A DNA stretch of 64,000 nucleotides from Medicago truncatula (lineage: Eukaryota > Streptophyta > Magnoliopsida > Fabales > Fabaceae). A model generated the notes under the pieces. It made no database searches and was not told the origin of the DNA. It saw only the letters and a program-made list of their open reading frames with translations. The stretch spans positions 30,872,755-30,936,754 of the forward strand of contig NC_053048.1 of NCBI RefSeq assembly GCF_003473485.1, given 5' to 3'. The translations under genes and the position numbers were made by a program. This document shows positions 35,556 through 47,096 of the stretch, in pieces (position 1 is the first letter of the stretch; every line of letters starts with the position of its first letter).

Positions 35556-36801
35556 TGGTATGGGAACCACTCGTAGTCACTGAAAAATCACAAAGCACCG
35601 TTGCTACTTGTATTGAAAAAGATAAAGCGTTATATGGGTAAATGCGGGCTCTCTTATTTAAATCAGTGGAAGTTGACTGTCCTTGACGGTTTTGGGAAGG
35701 AAAACCTTATTAATCACATTACACTCAGTAAATCAAAATGCATGGTTATCAATTAATTAATCCGAAATGCTAACATGTATTCTACTCCCTCCGTCCCTTA
35801 ATAGGTGACCTATTTGACAATATACATTATTGACTTAACATAAGTTTTATAGGAAGATGTAAAAACAATTTTCACTGATTATTGGTTATTGAGAAAAGAA
35901 AGAGAGAGCAAATTGAATGTACTTTGCATGTAATTTCCTTAAAAAAATATTTTTTTTAAAACAATATAATTAAATATGATAAAAGTTGGTCTTTTTTGCT
36001 TATAATTTGGGACAAAGAAAATAGATTTTTTTTTTCTTATAATTTGGATTAGAGTGAGTAAGTTGCATATTTTAAGAAACTTAGCGTAGAAATTTATTTG
36101 TAGATTTTGTAAATTTATTTCTCAAAATTAAAAATGTTACTATAATGTAATATAAAAGGACAAGATCAAAGATGAAGAAGGTGAAAAGTTTAAAATTGTC
36201 ACATTCGATTGGTTTTAGTCTAAAATTTGAGTGGTTTGTACCTTAATGGGGTCTATTTATTGAAAGGATCCTTCTAAGAAATTAATAGTACAGTTGTAGT
36301 TAACCTATTTTATCTTAGAGCGTCGTAGTTAACTGTCTACTTGCACAATCTTGGTAAGTACCCCGATAAATCATAAATAAAATGACCTAGTTAGCAACTC
36401 AATCCAGTAACATATTTGCTGTTGCTTTTTCAAAATAGACTTTTCAAATCCAAAAACAGCAATTTAAATAAACAATTTTTTTTCATATTTCCCTTCGAAG
36501 TTTAACTTGCAATGCAAGGCAATGTTGATAAACTACTTAATCTGGTCTTCTTGAACACTGTGGGGCAAGAACTATTTAACTTTTTTAAAAGGTCTCGAAT
36601 CATAATACATCGTTAATCTTAATTATGAATGAATACTTCACTCATTTCATCACAAAGATCAGTGTTTACAGCTTAAAACAGCATAATACCAAATACGCAA
36701 GTTATCCAAATCATTGAAACATAACCACATATTTCAAACACAAAAAAGATGACATGGTTGCTCCACACCATTCTTAGTAAGTTATCACACCATAGGTTGA
36801 C
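35556..36801. other. Intergenic region F-G
   Basis: No gene. A MITE end 'tactccctccgtcccttaatagg' lies at 35788, with a weak partner near 36245 ('tctatttattgaaaggatcc'). The rest is AT-rich. Confidence 0.4.
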
Positions 36802-36899
36802 TCAAGCTTCATTTTCTACCTTTGGTTTCTTCAGGTTGTACGATGGGATATCTGTCAAAGCAGCATTAGATGTCGAATTAGCTCTAACAGGTTTACTTC
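36802..36899 (-). other. Alternative 3'-terminal exon of locus G
   Basis: The acceptor catgcaag precedes 36899. Joined in frame to exon 3 (last base 37174) it reads GSKPVRANSTSNAALTD, IPSYNLKKPKVENEA and stop, the same 98-base size as in A. In G the stop codon normally lying in the donor is CAG, so without splicing the frame would run on for about 20 extra codons. Confidence 0.6.
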
Positions 36900-37173
36900 C
36901 TTGCATGTAGATGTACATATAATGGAGCAATGAGTACCAATTCAACAGTATTTATTACTAACAAGAAACAAGAGACCATGGATTTATATTTTTTTATAGT
37001 TAAGAAAAATAAGATCAAGTACGACCCTTCTTAATTCTCGGATAGTATATATGCATGTTAGAAGACATAATATTGATGAGAAATGAAAAGAAGGATTTCA
37101 TGTAACTATAGACTATAGTCTACTATATATACAATTTTTTCATGACGCTTTGGTTGGTTGAAAACGTACTGAC

Positions 37174-38725
37174 CTATGTACGGTTTGAGGCCGTTTGTTA
37201 AAGCACATGTTGTGGTCGATGAAGCTTTTAATATGCTGAGACCCTGCACCATATATGCAAACAAATATTGTGAGTTGTTATCAATTTGATGCTAGACATA
37301 TTAAAGATGATGGTTTAGTTGTACACACTCCTTTTACCTCCTTAACACCAATACTTATGACCATTTCCTTCAAATCATCAAGGGGTACCTTCAATTTTTC
37401 TAGATATGAAACAGCATCAATAGATGAAATTGGAGTCACAACCAAGTCGTCTGTCACCAAAATCGTTAAAGGTCCTCTGACATATCCTCCAGAAAGAGTG
37501 GGTTTTGGATCATCATAATTTAAGAGTTTACCGTTTAACTTGTAAGATAACTCACTCGTTCCAATTGGCAGTATCTGGTTTCTGAGTTGAAATGTTGGAA
37601 AAATACCAGGACTACATAGTTTGTTTTTGAGATCTTGTGACCTTAATATCTCTCTGAACTCAACTCAGTCATGCTTCTATATAAACCATCAATGCTGCTT
37701 AAAGAAGATAATCCTTCTAGCATTTGCAATACTCCTAGCGGGAACGCAAGAAAACTAAAAAGAAAGTCTGCAAAATCTTCCTCTGCAGTAGCAAACAAAA
37801 CTTTTGTATTTGATTTTCTTACCATTAATATCACAACCATATTCTTCTTAGCCTCATCAGAATCAGATGGTAAGTCTTTTCCAATCCTAATCTTGGACTG
37901 GAATTTTGGGTTTGAATTACAAAGGAAGTTTTTATTTTTAAGGATAAAGTCTGTTATAGGAGTTTTGGAGAGCAAGGACAACTTGAGAAGATCAACTACC
38001 TGCACCATTAAAAATTTATCTTATAAATAAAATAAATTAACCACCAAGTCTAAGATGACTATAGAGAAACAGTGAAAGCATACCTCCTTCTTGGTGATAA
38101 GTAGTGTCTTTTTCTCTGTATTTGCTAAGTCATTGATTCCATGCTTCTTAAGCAAACATACACTTGTTCTAAGATGATTAGGCATCACATAAAGATCGTC
38201 CCGAATAATAAAAGAAGCAGTTTCCTTAACAAAGCCATCAGGAACACAAGTCATATCATCGATAACGACAGGACCTGAGTTAAAAAGCATTCCACATTTG
38301 CATTTCTGTTTGTAAAAAATGCTCCAACTGTTCCTAACTAAACGACAAAAAGGATACTCGCATAAGTACTGCAAGGGTTCTGTTTCGTCGATGTTCAGTT
38401 TGAGTTGATGACAATAAGCTTCCATTGAGTTCCCTGGCTTGATTAGCATTTCTTTGCAAGCTTTATTCCATAGATATTCTTCTTTAAGATCTGAAACACT
38501 TTGATACAGTGAACTAATGCTATTAAATTTAACTGCTTCAATATTCGACTCTTTAGATACAAGTCTTGCAATAGTACCTAAAGGCAATGTTAAGAAGCTT
38601 AACAGAACATCAACGAAATCCTTCTCTGCTTCAGCATAAACAACTTTTTTCCTCGCTTTGTCCACCAAAACTCTCAGCGTAACATTCACAACTTGTTCAG
38701 CTGATTGAGTTGCACCGCCAGCCAT
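37174..38725 (-). pseudogene. DUF674 locus G (single frameshift in exon 2)
   Basis: Exon 1 (38725-38084, 214 codons, MAGGATQSAEQVVNVTLRVL) is open with a GT donor. Exon 2 (37999-37338) is open to MTELSSERY. One T is then missing from a TTT run (sense TATTAAGG against TATTTAAGG in locus H), giving an immediate TAA at about 37645. The rest (LRNQILPIGTSEL, GGYVRGPLTILVTDDLVVTP, ISIGVKE) is intact in the shifted frame. FPLG-VLQML lacks one Gly found in relatives. Exon 3 (37243-37174) reads GLSILKASSTTTCALTNGLK. With only one lesion, this is either a very young pseudogene or a sequence error. Confidence 0.85.
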
Positions 38726-40079
38726 AGACTAAGCAATTAGCAAGTTGTAAAATTGACGCTTTCTTTCTTTAAAGTGTTTAAGTTTCTAGGCTGGTTTATT
38801 TGTCAAAAAATTTCTAGACTGTTTTGGAATGTGAAACGAAACTACTCTCCTGTGCTTGTTATAAGAAGAAAAAAAAAAATATCAAAGTTAATATCATTAT
38901 TAATTTTTAACTATTTTTGAGGTGAAACATTAAATACATTCACGAGTAAAATTAAAAAGGTATCTCTATCGTTGGAATTTTTTTGGTGGTTCAACTCTTT
39001 TTTGGGCGGTCAAAAGTCATTGGAATTGATTGCATAATGAATGGAAAATCTATTTTTTTGGGAAGAAAAATATACTAATCACAAATCACATTAAATTAGC
39101 CATGCCATTAAAAAAAATCAAATCCATGGTCACCCTCCCCTATGCGGATTGAATTTAGTGATTAGACTTCAACATAATAGCAAAATCGAAGTTTAAATTA
39201 CCACATGAAAACATAATAAAATTACCACAAAGTCGCTTTATAAACAAAGTTTTTTTTTCTTCAAAAATACAGTTTTTTTTTTTGAAAAATAAACAAAGTT
39301 TTTTTTTTAAAGAAACTATAAACAATATTTATTAAATAATAATTGATGTAGAAGTAATTTCTTTTTTGAAGGGATGAAAACAAATTTTTATGTCAGTAAA
39401 ATAAAGTTTTTAAAATTCATGACTATTTTAGAATATCAAAATAGCCATTAAATATTTTGTTATTTTATATGCAAAACATTGTTATATACATACACTGTGT
39501 TGGTAATGAGTTTTATGTCCTTATATATGTGCAAACACCGATATGAGAAAGTTAATATGATAAAAATTAATAATTCATGACTATTTTTAAAATATCAAAG
39601 TTAATGTAGTGTTTATGTTAAAAAACTTTTTTATATCCAAAATTTTTGAAACTCATGGTTTTCAAATTCTTAATTTGACACTCCTCAAATCGTGTCACTA
39701 TTTTTGACGTATTTATATGCTCTAAATTTCCTCCAAATTGTGTCACAATTTGCTAATTTCATGACACAATTTATGGTTTACTCCCTCCGATCACTATTAT
39801 AAGCAAAACTCAATAATCAATGTATCTAATTTGTATTAGATAAATTAATTATTTAATGTATCTAAAAATTGAAGTTTTGTTTATGATAGTGATAGAAGGG
39901 AGTATTTGCTTCCTCATTTTTTTTTTCTTTTGTAGCTTCAAAACAAGTTGAAATTAATTGAACTCTACCAAAAGTGCATAAAAAGACCAACGAAGAATAT
40001 ATGACACAGTGTCATCAATTTACGCCTTTAGTGCTTTGCACACTTCAAAGGTGACATTGAATTCCAACAGCTCTATGGA
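38726..40079. other. Intergenic region upstream of G
   Basis: No gene. T-rich tracts occur at 39240-39310, and a Stowaway-like MITE lies at 39779-39904. Repeated phrases ('catgactatttttaaaatatcaaagttaat') occur near 39415, 39575 and 38880. Confidence 0.4.
39779..39904. mobile_element. Stowaway-like MITE, 126 bp
   Basis: TA-flanked ends ctccctccgatcactattat and atgatagtgatagaagggag are inverse copies. The element folds into one hairpin. Confidence 0.75.
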
Positions 40080-40440
40080 TCATTTAGTCATTCTGCCCGC
40101 CAAGTCTTGACGGAATAGAAGTTGGTTTAGTGATTGGTCTGTGCGGACTATTATTGGACGAGTAAGAAAATATCTTCCAAGATTTATAACCACTACTACT
40201 ATCATTGTCAGTGCAATCTTCTCTATCTTCTGGTAGCGGGTTTCAGCTCCCGCTAGTGCCTTTGAACAAAAATACACATGAAGATTTCCCCCACTTATAA
40301 ACACATGTTCATGCCATCTTTTGTCCGACGTGGGATTGTTTAACACTTGCACCCACATAATATTCCCCTGCTTTTCACTTTGATCGACTATACATGGAAT
40401 AAATTGGATGCCATTTGCTCTGCCCCATGAAAATGTCATA
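40080..40440 (-). mobile_element. Ty3/gypsy RNase H relic
   Basis: The minus strand reads VYFCSKALAGAETRYQKIEK, then ...GRYFLTRPIIVRTDQSLNQL and LFRQDLAGRMTK. This is the gypsy RNase H phrase (VSKAL.G.E.RY..IEK.AL ... VRTD.PL...L...DLAGRM.KW). The upstream 40330-40440 part is not recognisable as gypsy. A possible gypsy tail ('tttgaggacaaggttgttttc') sits on the other strand at 41355. Decayed. Confidence 0.75.
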
Positions 40441-41936
40441 TGGAATTTTCAATAGTTCATTCTTGCCAATTCCTCAAGAGCTGCGAATCAGGTTAATGGG
40501 GGAATTAAGCCATTTCCTCTGCCCTATGAAAATGTTGTATGGAATTTTCTATGGAATTAAGCCATTTCCCTTTACCACATTATGTTGGGACTTGAGGGGA
40601 GCCTATGTTAGAATATGTTCTAAAGTCTCCACTGACAGAGAACAAAGGCTTTATTATAGTAGTAATTGCCAAGGGATATATGAAATATAAAGAAAGTATA
40701 TATATTCAATAATTATATAAAATATAAAGAAAGTATATATTCAATAATTTTATTAGACAAACAGAAGTGAATAGAATGCATTAATCATGCAAAGCCTGCT
40801 TGATTCTTCAACTTTTGCAGATTCAAAATATTAAAGGGAACCGGACTGTAATTAAATCAAAATTAGCAAAAATATTTGATACCCGAGTCTAATGTTATAC
40901 ACCAAACTACCTCATAGACAAGAACAAGTTTCAGATTAGCGTTTCCAGCCTTGAGGACAAATTCCCAGCAGCTATCTTGATGTTTGCGTGGAATTTCAAC
41001 ACTTGTTACTTCGAGGAGTTGTTTGAGTATTGTATTCACAAGTTTTGGTAGCACCATGGGACCCCGGAAAATGCAACTTTCTTATGGGGTTATGGTAGGG
41101 GCTGCTTATGGACTATATGGAAGAAACTATTCAAATATCTACTATTTTCTGAAACTTGTATTAGACAAAGGGAAGTTTTGGTCTTCAAGCATTTGGATGC
41201 AGCTTAATTTAGTATATGATAGAGGGCAGTTTTGGTCCTTAAGCATTTGGGTGCAATTGATATCCAGCATCAATGTCGTCAATGGCTCCATTCCTTTTTG
41301 TTTCTCAAGCAAATTGCAAGCTAGCAAGAATGGAGATAGAAATTATATCCAACTTTGAGGACAAGGTTGTTTTCCGGTGGTCAGTAATGATAGGATATTG
41401 GATTTGGGGTAAGGTGTTTCAGTAACCAGTAGGGTGTCTAAGTAATAAGAATATTAGTAACATATAATAAATAACCTATGAAGATATTCTCTGAAAATAT
41501 CTCCTTAGTAGCAATAGAGATATTCTATGAAGATATCTTCTTAGTAAAGACATTATCAGGAAATATCTCGTTGTTAGTATTCTATATATGTAAGAGTGTA
41601 CAGAGGGAGTTCTAGGTAAGCAATTAGATTATTTGTTAGTAGCCGTTTATGGCCGACAGCAGATTATTTGTTAGTAGCTGTTTATGGCCGACAGCAAGAG
41701 ACTTTGCAAAAGAACCAAAACCTATACCTGTAAAAACAAGGTCTAACTTTTTTAAAAGATCTCTAACTATAACACATAATTTATCATAAGAATGCATGAA
41801 TACTAGTTTCATCACAAAGTTAAATGTTTTCAGCTTAAAACAACAGAATGCCAAATAAACTATGAGCATCCAAATCACTTAAACATAAGCACATATTTCA
41901 AACACCAAAAAGATGACATTGTTGCTCACACCATTA
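40441..41936. other. Repeat-rich spacer between the gypsy relic and locus H
   Basis: No gene is supported. It contains a direct duplication of 'cctctgcccyatgaaaatgt...tggaattttc' (40418-40455 and 40518-40555). A second pair lies around 41635-41695 ('gattatttgttagtagc.gtttatggccgacagca', two copies). LTR-like text with repeated 'gaagatatt' units lies at 41475-41580. Confidence 0.45.
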
Positions 41937-42040
41937 CTAGTAAGTTATCACACGATAGGTTAGCTCAAGCTTCATTTTCTTCCTTTCGCTTCTTGAAGTT
42001 GTATCTATCAAAGCAGCATTGGCCTGAACAGGTCCACTTC
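41937..42040 (-). other. Shifted alternative 3'-terminal exon of locus H
   Basis: The acceptor catggcag precedes 42040. The frame from exon 3 (last base 42434) reads GSGPVQANAALIDTTSRSER, KKMKLELTYRVITY and stop. A deletion relative to A and G shifts the frame, so KKPK is lost and a different basic stretch (RSERKKMK) appears. Confidence 0.45.
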
Positions 42041-42428
42041 CTGCCATGTACATGTACATAATGAGTACCAATTCAAAATTGTAATTGACAAGAAACAAGT
42101 GAACATGACCTTTTTATATCTAAATAAAAATAAGATTAATTCCCACCCTTCTTCATTATATCTCTTCCCTTCCCACCTATCATTTTGTCTTCCTGTTCTT
42201 CTTTACTTCTATCTTTATTTTTAATACGACTGATTACCTTTCATTACTTGGAGAAATAAGTACGACGTAAAACAGGTTGGATACTATATATTCATGCTAG
42301 AAGAAATAATATTGAAGAGAAGCAAAAGGAAGTATATCATGTGAATAAAGTCTGCAGGCACAGCCTATCACAATCTAAAGATATATCAAACAATTTTCAG
42401 ATGACGTTTTGGTTGATTGAATAATGTA

Positions 42429-43453
42429 CTAACCTATGTACTGGTTGAGGCCGTTTGTTAAAGAAGATGTTGAGGTCAATGACGCTTTTAGTATGCTGAG
42501 ACCCTGCAACCATATATGCAATCAAATATTGCGAGTTATTATCAATTTGATACAAGATATATTAAAATGAAGGTTAAGTCTTACACACTCCTTTTACTTC
42601 CTTAACACCAATACTAATGACAATTTCCTCCAAATCAACAAGGGAGACATTCATTCTTTCTAGATATGAAACACCATCGATAGATGAAATTGGAGTCGCA
42701 ACCAAGTCGTCTGTCACCATAGTTGTTAACGGTCCTCTAACATATCCTCCAGAAACAGGGAATTTGGGATCAACAAATTCCATGAATGTGTTGTCTTTGA
42801 GATCTTTTGACCTTAAATATCTCTCTGAACTCAACACATTCATGCTTTCATATAAAATATCAATGCAGTTTAAAGAAGAGAATCCTTCTAGCATTTGCAA
42901 CACTGCTCCTAGAGGAAAAGTCAGAAAACTGAAAAGAAAGGGCCTGTTTGGTTCACTTTTGCTTTTTAGTTTTTTAAAACTATTTTATAAATTTGATTTT
43001 GAAAACTGTTTTTTGGAAGTAAATAAAAAAAAAAATCTGTTTGGTAGTTCTATTTTAAAAAACTGTTGTTGAGAAGAGAAAACAAGAACACTTGTTTGAT
43101 GGATTTTTTGTTAGAGCATATACACGTATCCTTCAGTCAAAATAAAGCGCAAATTAAAAATAAATAAAATGTTATCATAATTATCAAAGTTGCCATTAAT
43201 GAAAATGTTACGGTGGTCCGCCTTTTTCAACTTTTCAAAAACTAAAACTAAAAACCAAAACTACCTTTCACTGTTCTGATTTTTTAGTTCTCAAAACTGA
43301 AAAACTCAAATTAGTTTTCAAAATTACAATTTTCAAAATAGTTTATCAAACAAATTTTGTAGTTTTTTGTTTTTAAAAACTGAAAAACTGTTTTTGAGAA
43401 GTAAATCCAACAGGCCCAAAGTCTGCAAAATCTTCCTCTGCTGTAGCAAATTT
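42429..43453 (-). pseudogene. DUF674 pseudogene, locus H (5'-truncated, MITE-split)
   Basis: Exon 1 and the first part of exon 2 are missing; homology starts at about 43453 (ATAEEDFAD part). A 478-bp element sits at 42940-43417 inside the sequence for FADFLFSFLT. Downstream, LQMLEGFSSLNCIDILYESM through VTDDLVATPISSIDGVSYLE to IGVKE is open (42903-42598). The segment QILPIG is deleted, so DLKDN joins almost directly to EFVDPK. Exon 3 (42503-42429) reads GLSILKASLTSTSSLTNGLN, ending QYIG-stop. The exon 2 donor is GAA|GTAAAA instead of GAG|GTAAAA. Confidence 0.92.
42940..43417. mobile_element. Non-autonomous DNA transposon inside locus H
   Basis: Ends gggcctgttt and aacaggccc are inverted. Both sides carry AAA (42937-42939 and 43418-43420), a 3-bp duplication, and removing the element plus one AAA restores gaaaagaaagtctgc as found in locus C. 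Subterminal arms (gttttttagtttttaaaa... type) are also inversely repeated. The 3-bp duplication and GGGCCTGTT end would fit a PIF/Harbinger-like MITE, but the family is not certain. Confidence 0.8.
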
Positions 43454-44022
43454 GTCTGTCAATCCATGCTACGGTTGATTTAAATCCGGAGTATTAGTGC
43501 TTCATAGATCCAAATACATAAAAAGACTAAAATTTAAATTAAAAACTCAAGCCTCAAAAACAAAGAAAAAGACCAAAAATAAACCTAAAGACTTAAAGAC
43601 TGATTCTATGGAAACTTAAAGACAGATTCTATGGAAACTTAAAACTTAAAACTTAAGTATTAGTGCTTCATCCCGCATTGCAATACCCGTGCAAAAGCAG
43701 TCATATCTCGCCTGGTATTCTATGGAAACTTAAAGACTGATTCTAATGCAGCTCCAATTTTCTTAGAAGTACCACAATTTGTTAATAATTATTAACAAAT
43801 TGTTACCTCAACAAAAACAAGTGTGGTACTTCTAAAAAAAAGTGAGGTAGAAAATTGATGAGAAATTAAAATCTCCATTATCTGATTTCAAAATATTGAT
43901 GACACATACAAAATATTTGAACGAATAGAGTCCATCAACTAGTCTCCAATACAATATTGTTACAAAAGCAATGCTCTAATATAATAACTTCAACTCCTCA
44001 GTTTTATTGGCCTGTATAACGC
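43454..44022. other. Spacer between H and I
   Basis: No gene. A small hairpin element lies at about 43760-43845: 'tagaagtaccacaatttgttaataa' is followed by the complementary 'ttattaacaaattgt' and 'tgtggtacttcta'. Direct repeats of 'acttaaagac.gattctatggaa' occur at 43585-43640 and again at 43725. Confidence 0.45.
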
Positions 44023-45632
44023 CTACAGATAATTTTGATATAAGAACTGTTCCATTATGGAAAGGCTAAGACCGTTTGTCAAAGAAGATGTTGAGGTCAA
44101 TGAAGCTTTCAGAATGCTGAGACCCTGCAACCATTTATGCAATCAAATATTGTTAGATGTTACGAATATAATGATACAAGAAATATCAAAATGAATGACT
44201 GTGTGCCAAATCAAATCTCACACTCCCTTTACCTCCTTCACACCAATTCTGATGACTCTTTCTTCTACATCATTAAGGGGGACCTTCATTCTTTCTAAAT
44301 ACGCAAGACCAGAAATCAATGACATTGGACTCACAACTAAGTCGTCAGTCACCATGAACGAAGTTGGCCCTCTGAGAAATCCTCCAGAAATAGGGGATTT
44401 GGGATCAACAAATATCACTTCTTTTTTATGATCCTTGCAGTGTATGATATAGCCAGATGAATTTGTCTCACCAATCGGTAATATCTGGTTCCTGAGTTCA
44501 AGATGCATGCCGACTTGTGGCTCACATAGTCGGTCTTTAACATATTGTGACCTTAAACACCTGTCTGGATTCAACTCAGTCATACTGTTATATAAATTAT
44601 CCATGCAACATAAAAAAGAGAGACCTTCAAACATTAGTACCACTCCACCCAGGGGAATGGTGAGAAAACTTAAAATAAAGTCCGAGAAATTTTCATCCCC
44701 TTCAACAAACAAAATCTGTTCATTTGATTTTCTTCTCACTACTTTCACAACCATCTCATCAGATTCATTACACGGCTCTTCTACCTCTCCGATCCAAAAT
44801 TCCAAACGATTTCTTGGGTCTAAATTACCAACAAAATGTTCCTTTTTAAAGATAAAGTCTGACAGAGGAGACTTTGAAAGCAAGGAAAACTTGAGAAGAT
44901 CAATAATCTGTTGAAACAAGAGATTAAAAACTAATGAGAGCACAACAATAAATAATAATAAACAGAAAAGGATAACATAGAAACTCAGAAAACATGCCTC
45001 TTTCTTGCTGATGTTAACGATTTGTTTATCAATATCATCGAAGTCATTGATTCCAAGATTCTGAAGGAGATTCAAACTTGTTCCAAGATGATTAGGCCTC
45101 ACAAAAAGATCGTCAGAAATTATAAAGGTAGAACTTTCATTAACAAAGCCATTATCTGTAGTGGATTGTCGTGTGCGCATTACATTCAATAGTTTTCCAC
45201 AAATGCAGTTTTGATCTCCAAAAGTACTTGCATATAGTACCCATTTTTTCTTTGGCAACTATCATCGTCACAGAGAAAGAACTGCAAGCATTCTGTTTCG
45301 TCAATATTCAATTTCATCTTTTGGCAATAAGCTTCCATAGAGTTTCTGGGATTGAGTAGCATTTTCCTGCAGGTATTTGACCAGAGATACTGTGCATCGA
45401 GATCTGACACACTTAGGTACAGTGAACTAATGCTGCCAAACCTCACTGCTTCCATATTTGACTCTTTAGATATGAGTCAAGCAATAGTCCCTAGAGGTAA
45501 TGTCAAGAAGCTGAAAAGAACATCGACAAAATCCTTTCCAGCCTCAGCATATAGAACTTTCTTCCTTTCTTTGTCCACCATAAATGTTAAGGGCACTTGG
45601 ACACCTTGATCATCTAACGCATTGGCAGCCAT
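44023..45632 (-). pseudogene. DUF674 pseudogene, locus I (stop and frameshift in exon 1)
   Basis: Exon 1 (45632-44998, start MAANALDDQGVQVPLTFMV) has TGA after LPLGTIA (45476-45474), where relatives have an Arg codon. It also has a -1 frameshift near an A run at about 45248 (CQRKNG ... TFGDQNCICG). The rest of exon 1 is open. Intron 1 has a GC donor (44997-44996), is 90 bases long and contains no stop in frame, so one open frame runs from 45258 through exon 2. Exon 2 (44907-44233, 225 codons) is fully open: IIDLLKFSLLSKSPLSDF, LFVEGDENFSDFILSFLTIP, DPKSPISGGFLRGP and VTDDLVVSPMSLISGLAYLE. Exon 3 (44124-44023) ends SLSIMEQFLYQNYL like locus F. Confidence 0.9.
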
Positions 45633-45835
45633 GATAAGAATCTCAACACAGAATCGATGAGAATTACACAACACAGTTGCTACAATTTAGAAAAGAACGA
45701 AACCAAACTCTTGCTTAAATAAAAATTAGTTGCGTGCTGGTCAAAAGGAGAAGAATAAATTTATTGAATGTGTTATAGTTTCTAGACACTTTGGAAAGGA
45801 AAAGGATATTGATCAAATAAAAATCAAACGGTTTT

Positions 45836-46120
45836 TACTCCCTCCGTCTCAAATTGTATGTCGCTTTGGAAAAAAAATTTATCCAAAATTATATGTCATT
45901 TTACGATACCAATGAAATATTAATGTTATTTTTCCTATTATATCCTTAATTATTAATTATTCTCTCTTCTTTCAATTATTTCATTTATCTTTTCCATACC
46001 ATTTATTAAGGATAATTTTGTAAAACAACTCATAATTTCTCTTCCTCACACAATATTAATTATATTTCTTAATACGTGTGAAATGACCAAAACATCATAC
46101 AATTTGGGACGGAGGGAGTA
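45836..46120. mobile_element. Stowaway-like MITE, 285 bp
   Basis: TA-flanked ends ctccctccgtctcaaattgt and acaatttgggacggagggag form inverted repeats. AT-rich and non-coding. Confidence 0.75.
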
Positions 46121-46182
46121 TTATTTTTCTTCATTGAAAACTAAAGCAATTAAATTTGCGGCTATCTAAGTCCATAAGACTT

Positions 46183-46588
46183 AGAGTCCGTTTGTTATAG
46201 CTTTTTTAAGAAAAAAATCATTTATTTTAAAATAAAAAAAAATCATTTTTAAGAGTTTTGCATCCATTTGTTACAGTTATTTTAAAAAATCAGAATCTAA
46301 AAATAATCTAAAAACAACTTCAAATGAGAAGCTGTTAAGAGCAGCTTCTCAAAAAATAGATTTTTTTTTTTTTAAAGGAGAGAGAAACAATTGTTTAAAA
46401 GATTGAACTAATTTTGTAACAAAAAATCTCTTTTATATAGATGCATCCAAACAAACTAGATTATTTGTTTAAAAAAAGTTATTTTTATTACGGTAAACAA
46501 ATGCAAAATAGATTCTGATTTTTCATAAAATCTCTAAATTATTTTATGTCAAAATCACTTTTATTTTAATATGTAACAAACGGGCACT
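46183..46588. mobile_element. hAT-like MITE
   Basis: Inverted ends agagtccgtttgttata and tgtaacaaacgggcact enclose about 405 bp. The interior has inversely related stretches around 46300-46480 (aaaagagattt/caaacaaa). Family assignment is by end style only. Confidence 0.5.
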
Positions 46589-46816
46589 TATTCTTTTTTT
46601 CTCATAAAAAAAATGTCTATAAGACTTGTTTCAAAACAAAAAAAAAAGAGAGACTATAAGACACATAAATGGAATACCGTACATTTTCCCCTAAGAATTG
46701 AAGAGTTTCTTTTAAGAAAAAACTAAAAAGAAATGAAAACTTAAAAAAAAAAAATCTTTGTTTACTCGGCTATCACAATTGCAAATTGTAATAAATTCAA
46801 AATATTTGCAACTTAC

Positions 46817-47096
46817 TACTCACAGTGTACGATATTTTGGTCATTTTACACAAATAAAAAATATAATTAATATTGTATGAAAAAGAGCAATTATAAGTAA
46901 TTTTGCAAAATTATCTTTTATTAATGGTATATGAAAGATAAATTATAGAATTGATATAAATAAGAGTAATAAATAGTTGAGGGTGTAGTAGGAAAAGAAT
47001 CATTTAATGTTGTATTGATATTATAAAGCAAATTATAATTTAGGACAATTTTTTCTCTCTCTAAAACGACATATAATTTGTGACGGAGAGAGTATT
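46817..47096. mobile_element. Stowaway-like MITE, degenerate
   Basis: TA-flanked ends ctcacagtgtacgatatttt and catataatttgtgacggagagag are inverse but diverged copies of the 45836-46120 element type. Confidence 0.55.

Larger units (their letters stand above)
45633..46816. other. Spacer at the strand switch of the array, with MITEs
   Basis: No gene. It contains the two MITEs listed separately (45836-46120 and 46183-46588). Locus I (minus) and locus J (plus) point away from each other across 45.6-49.5 kb. Confidence 0.5.
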
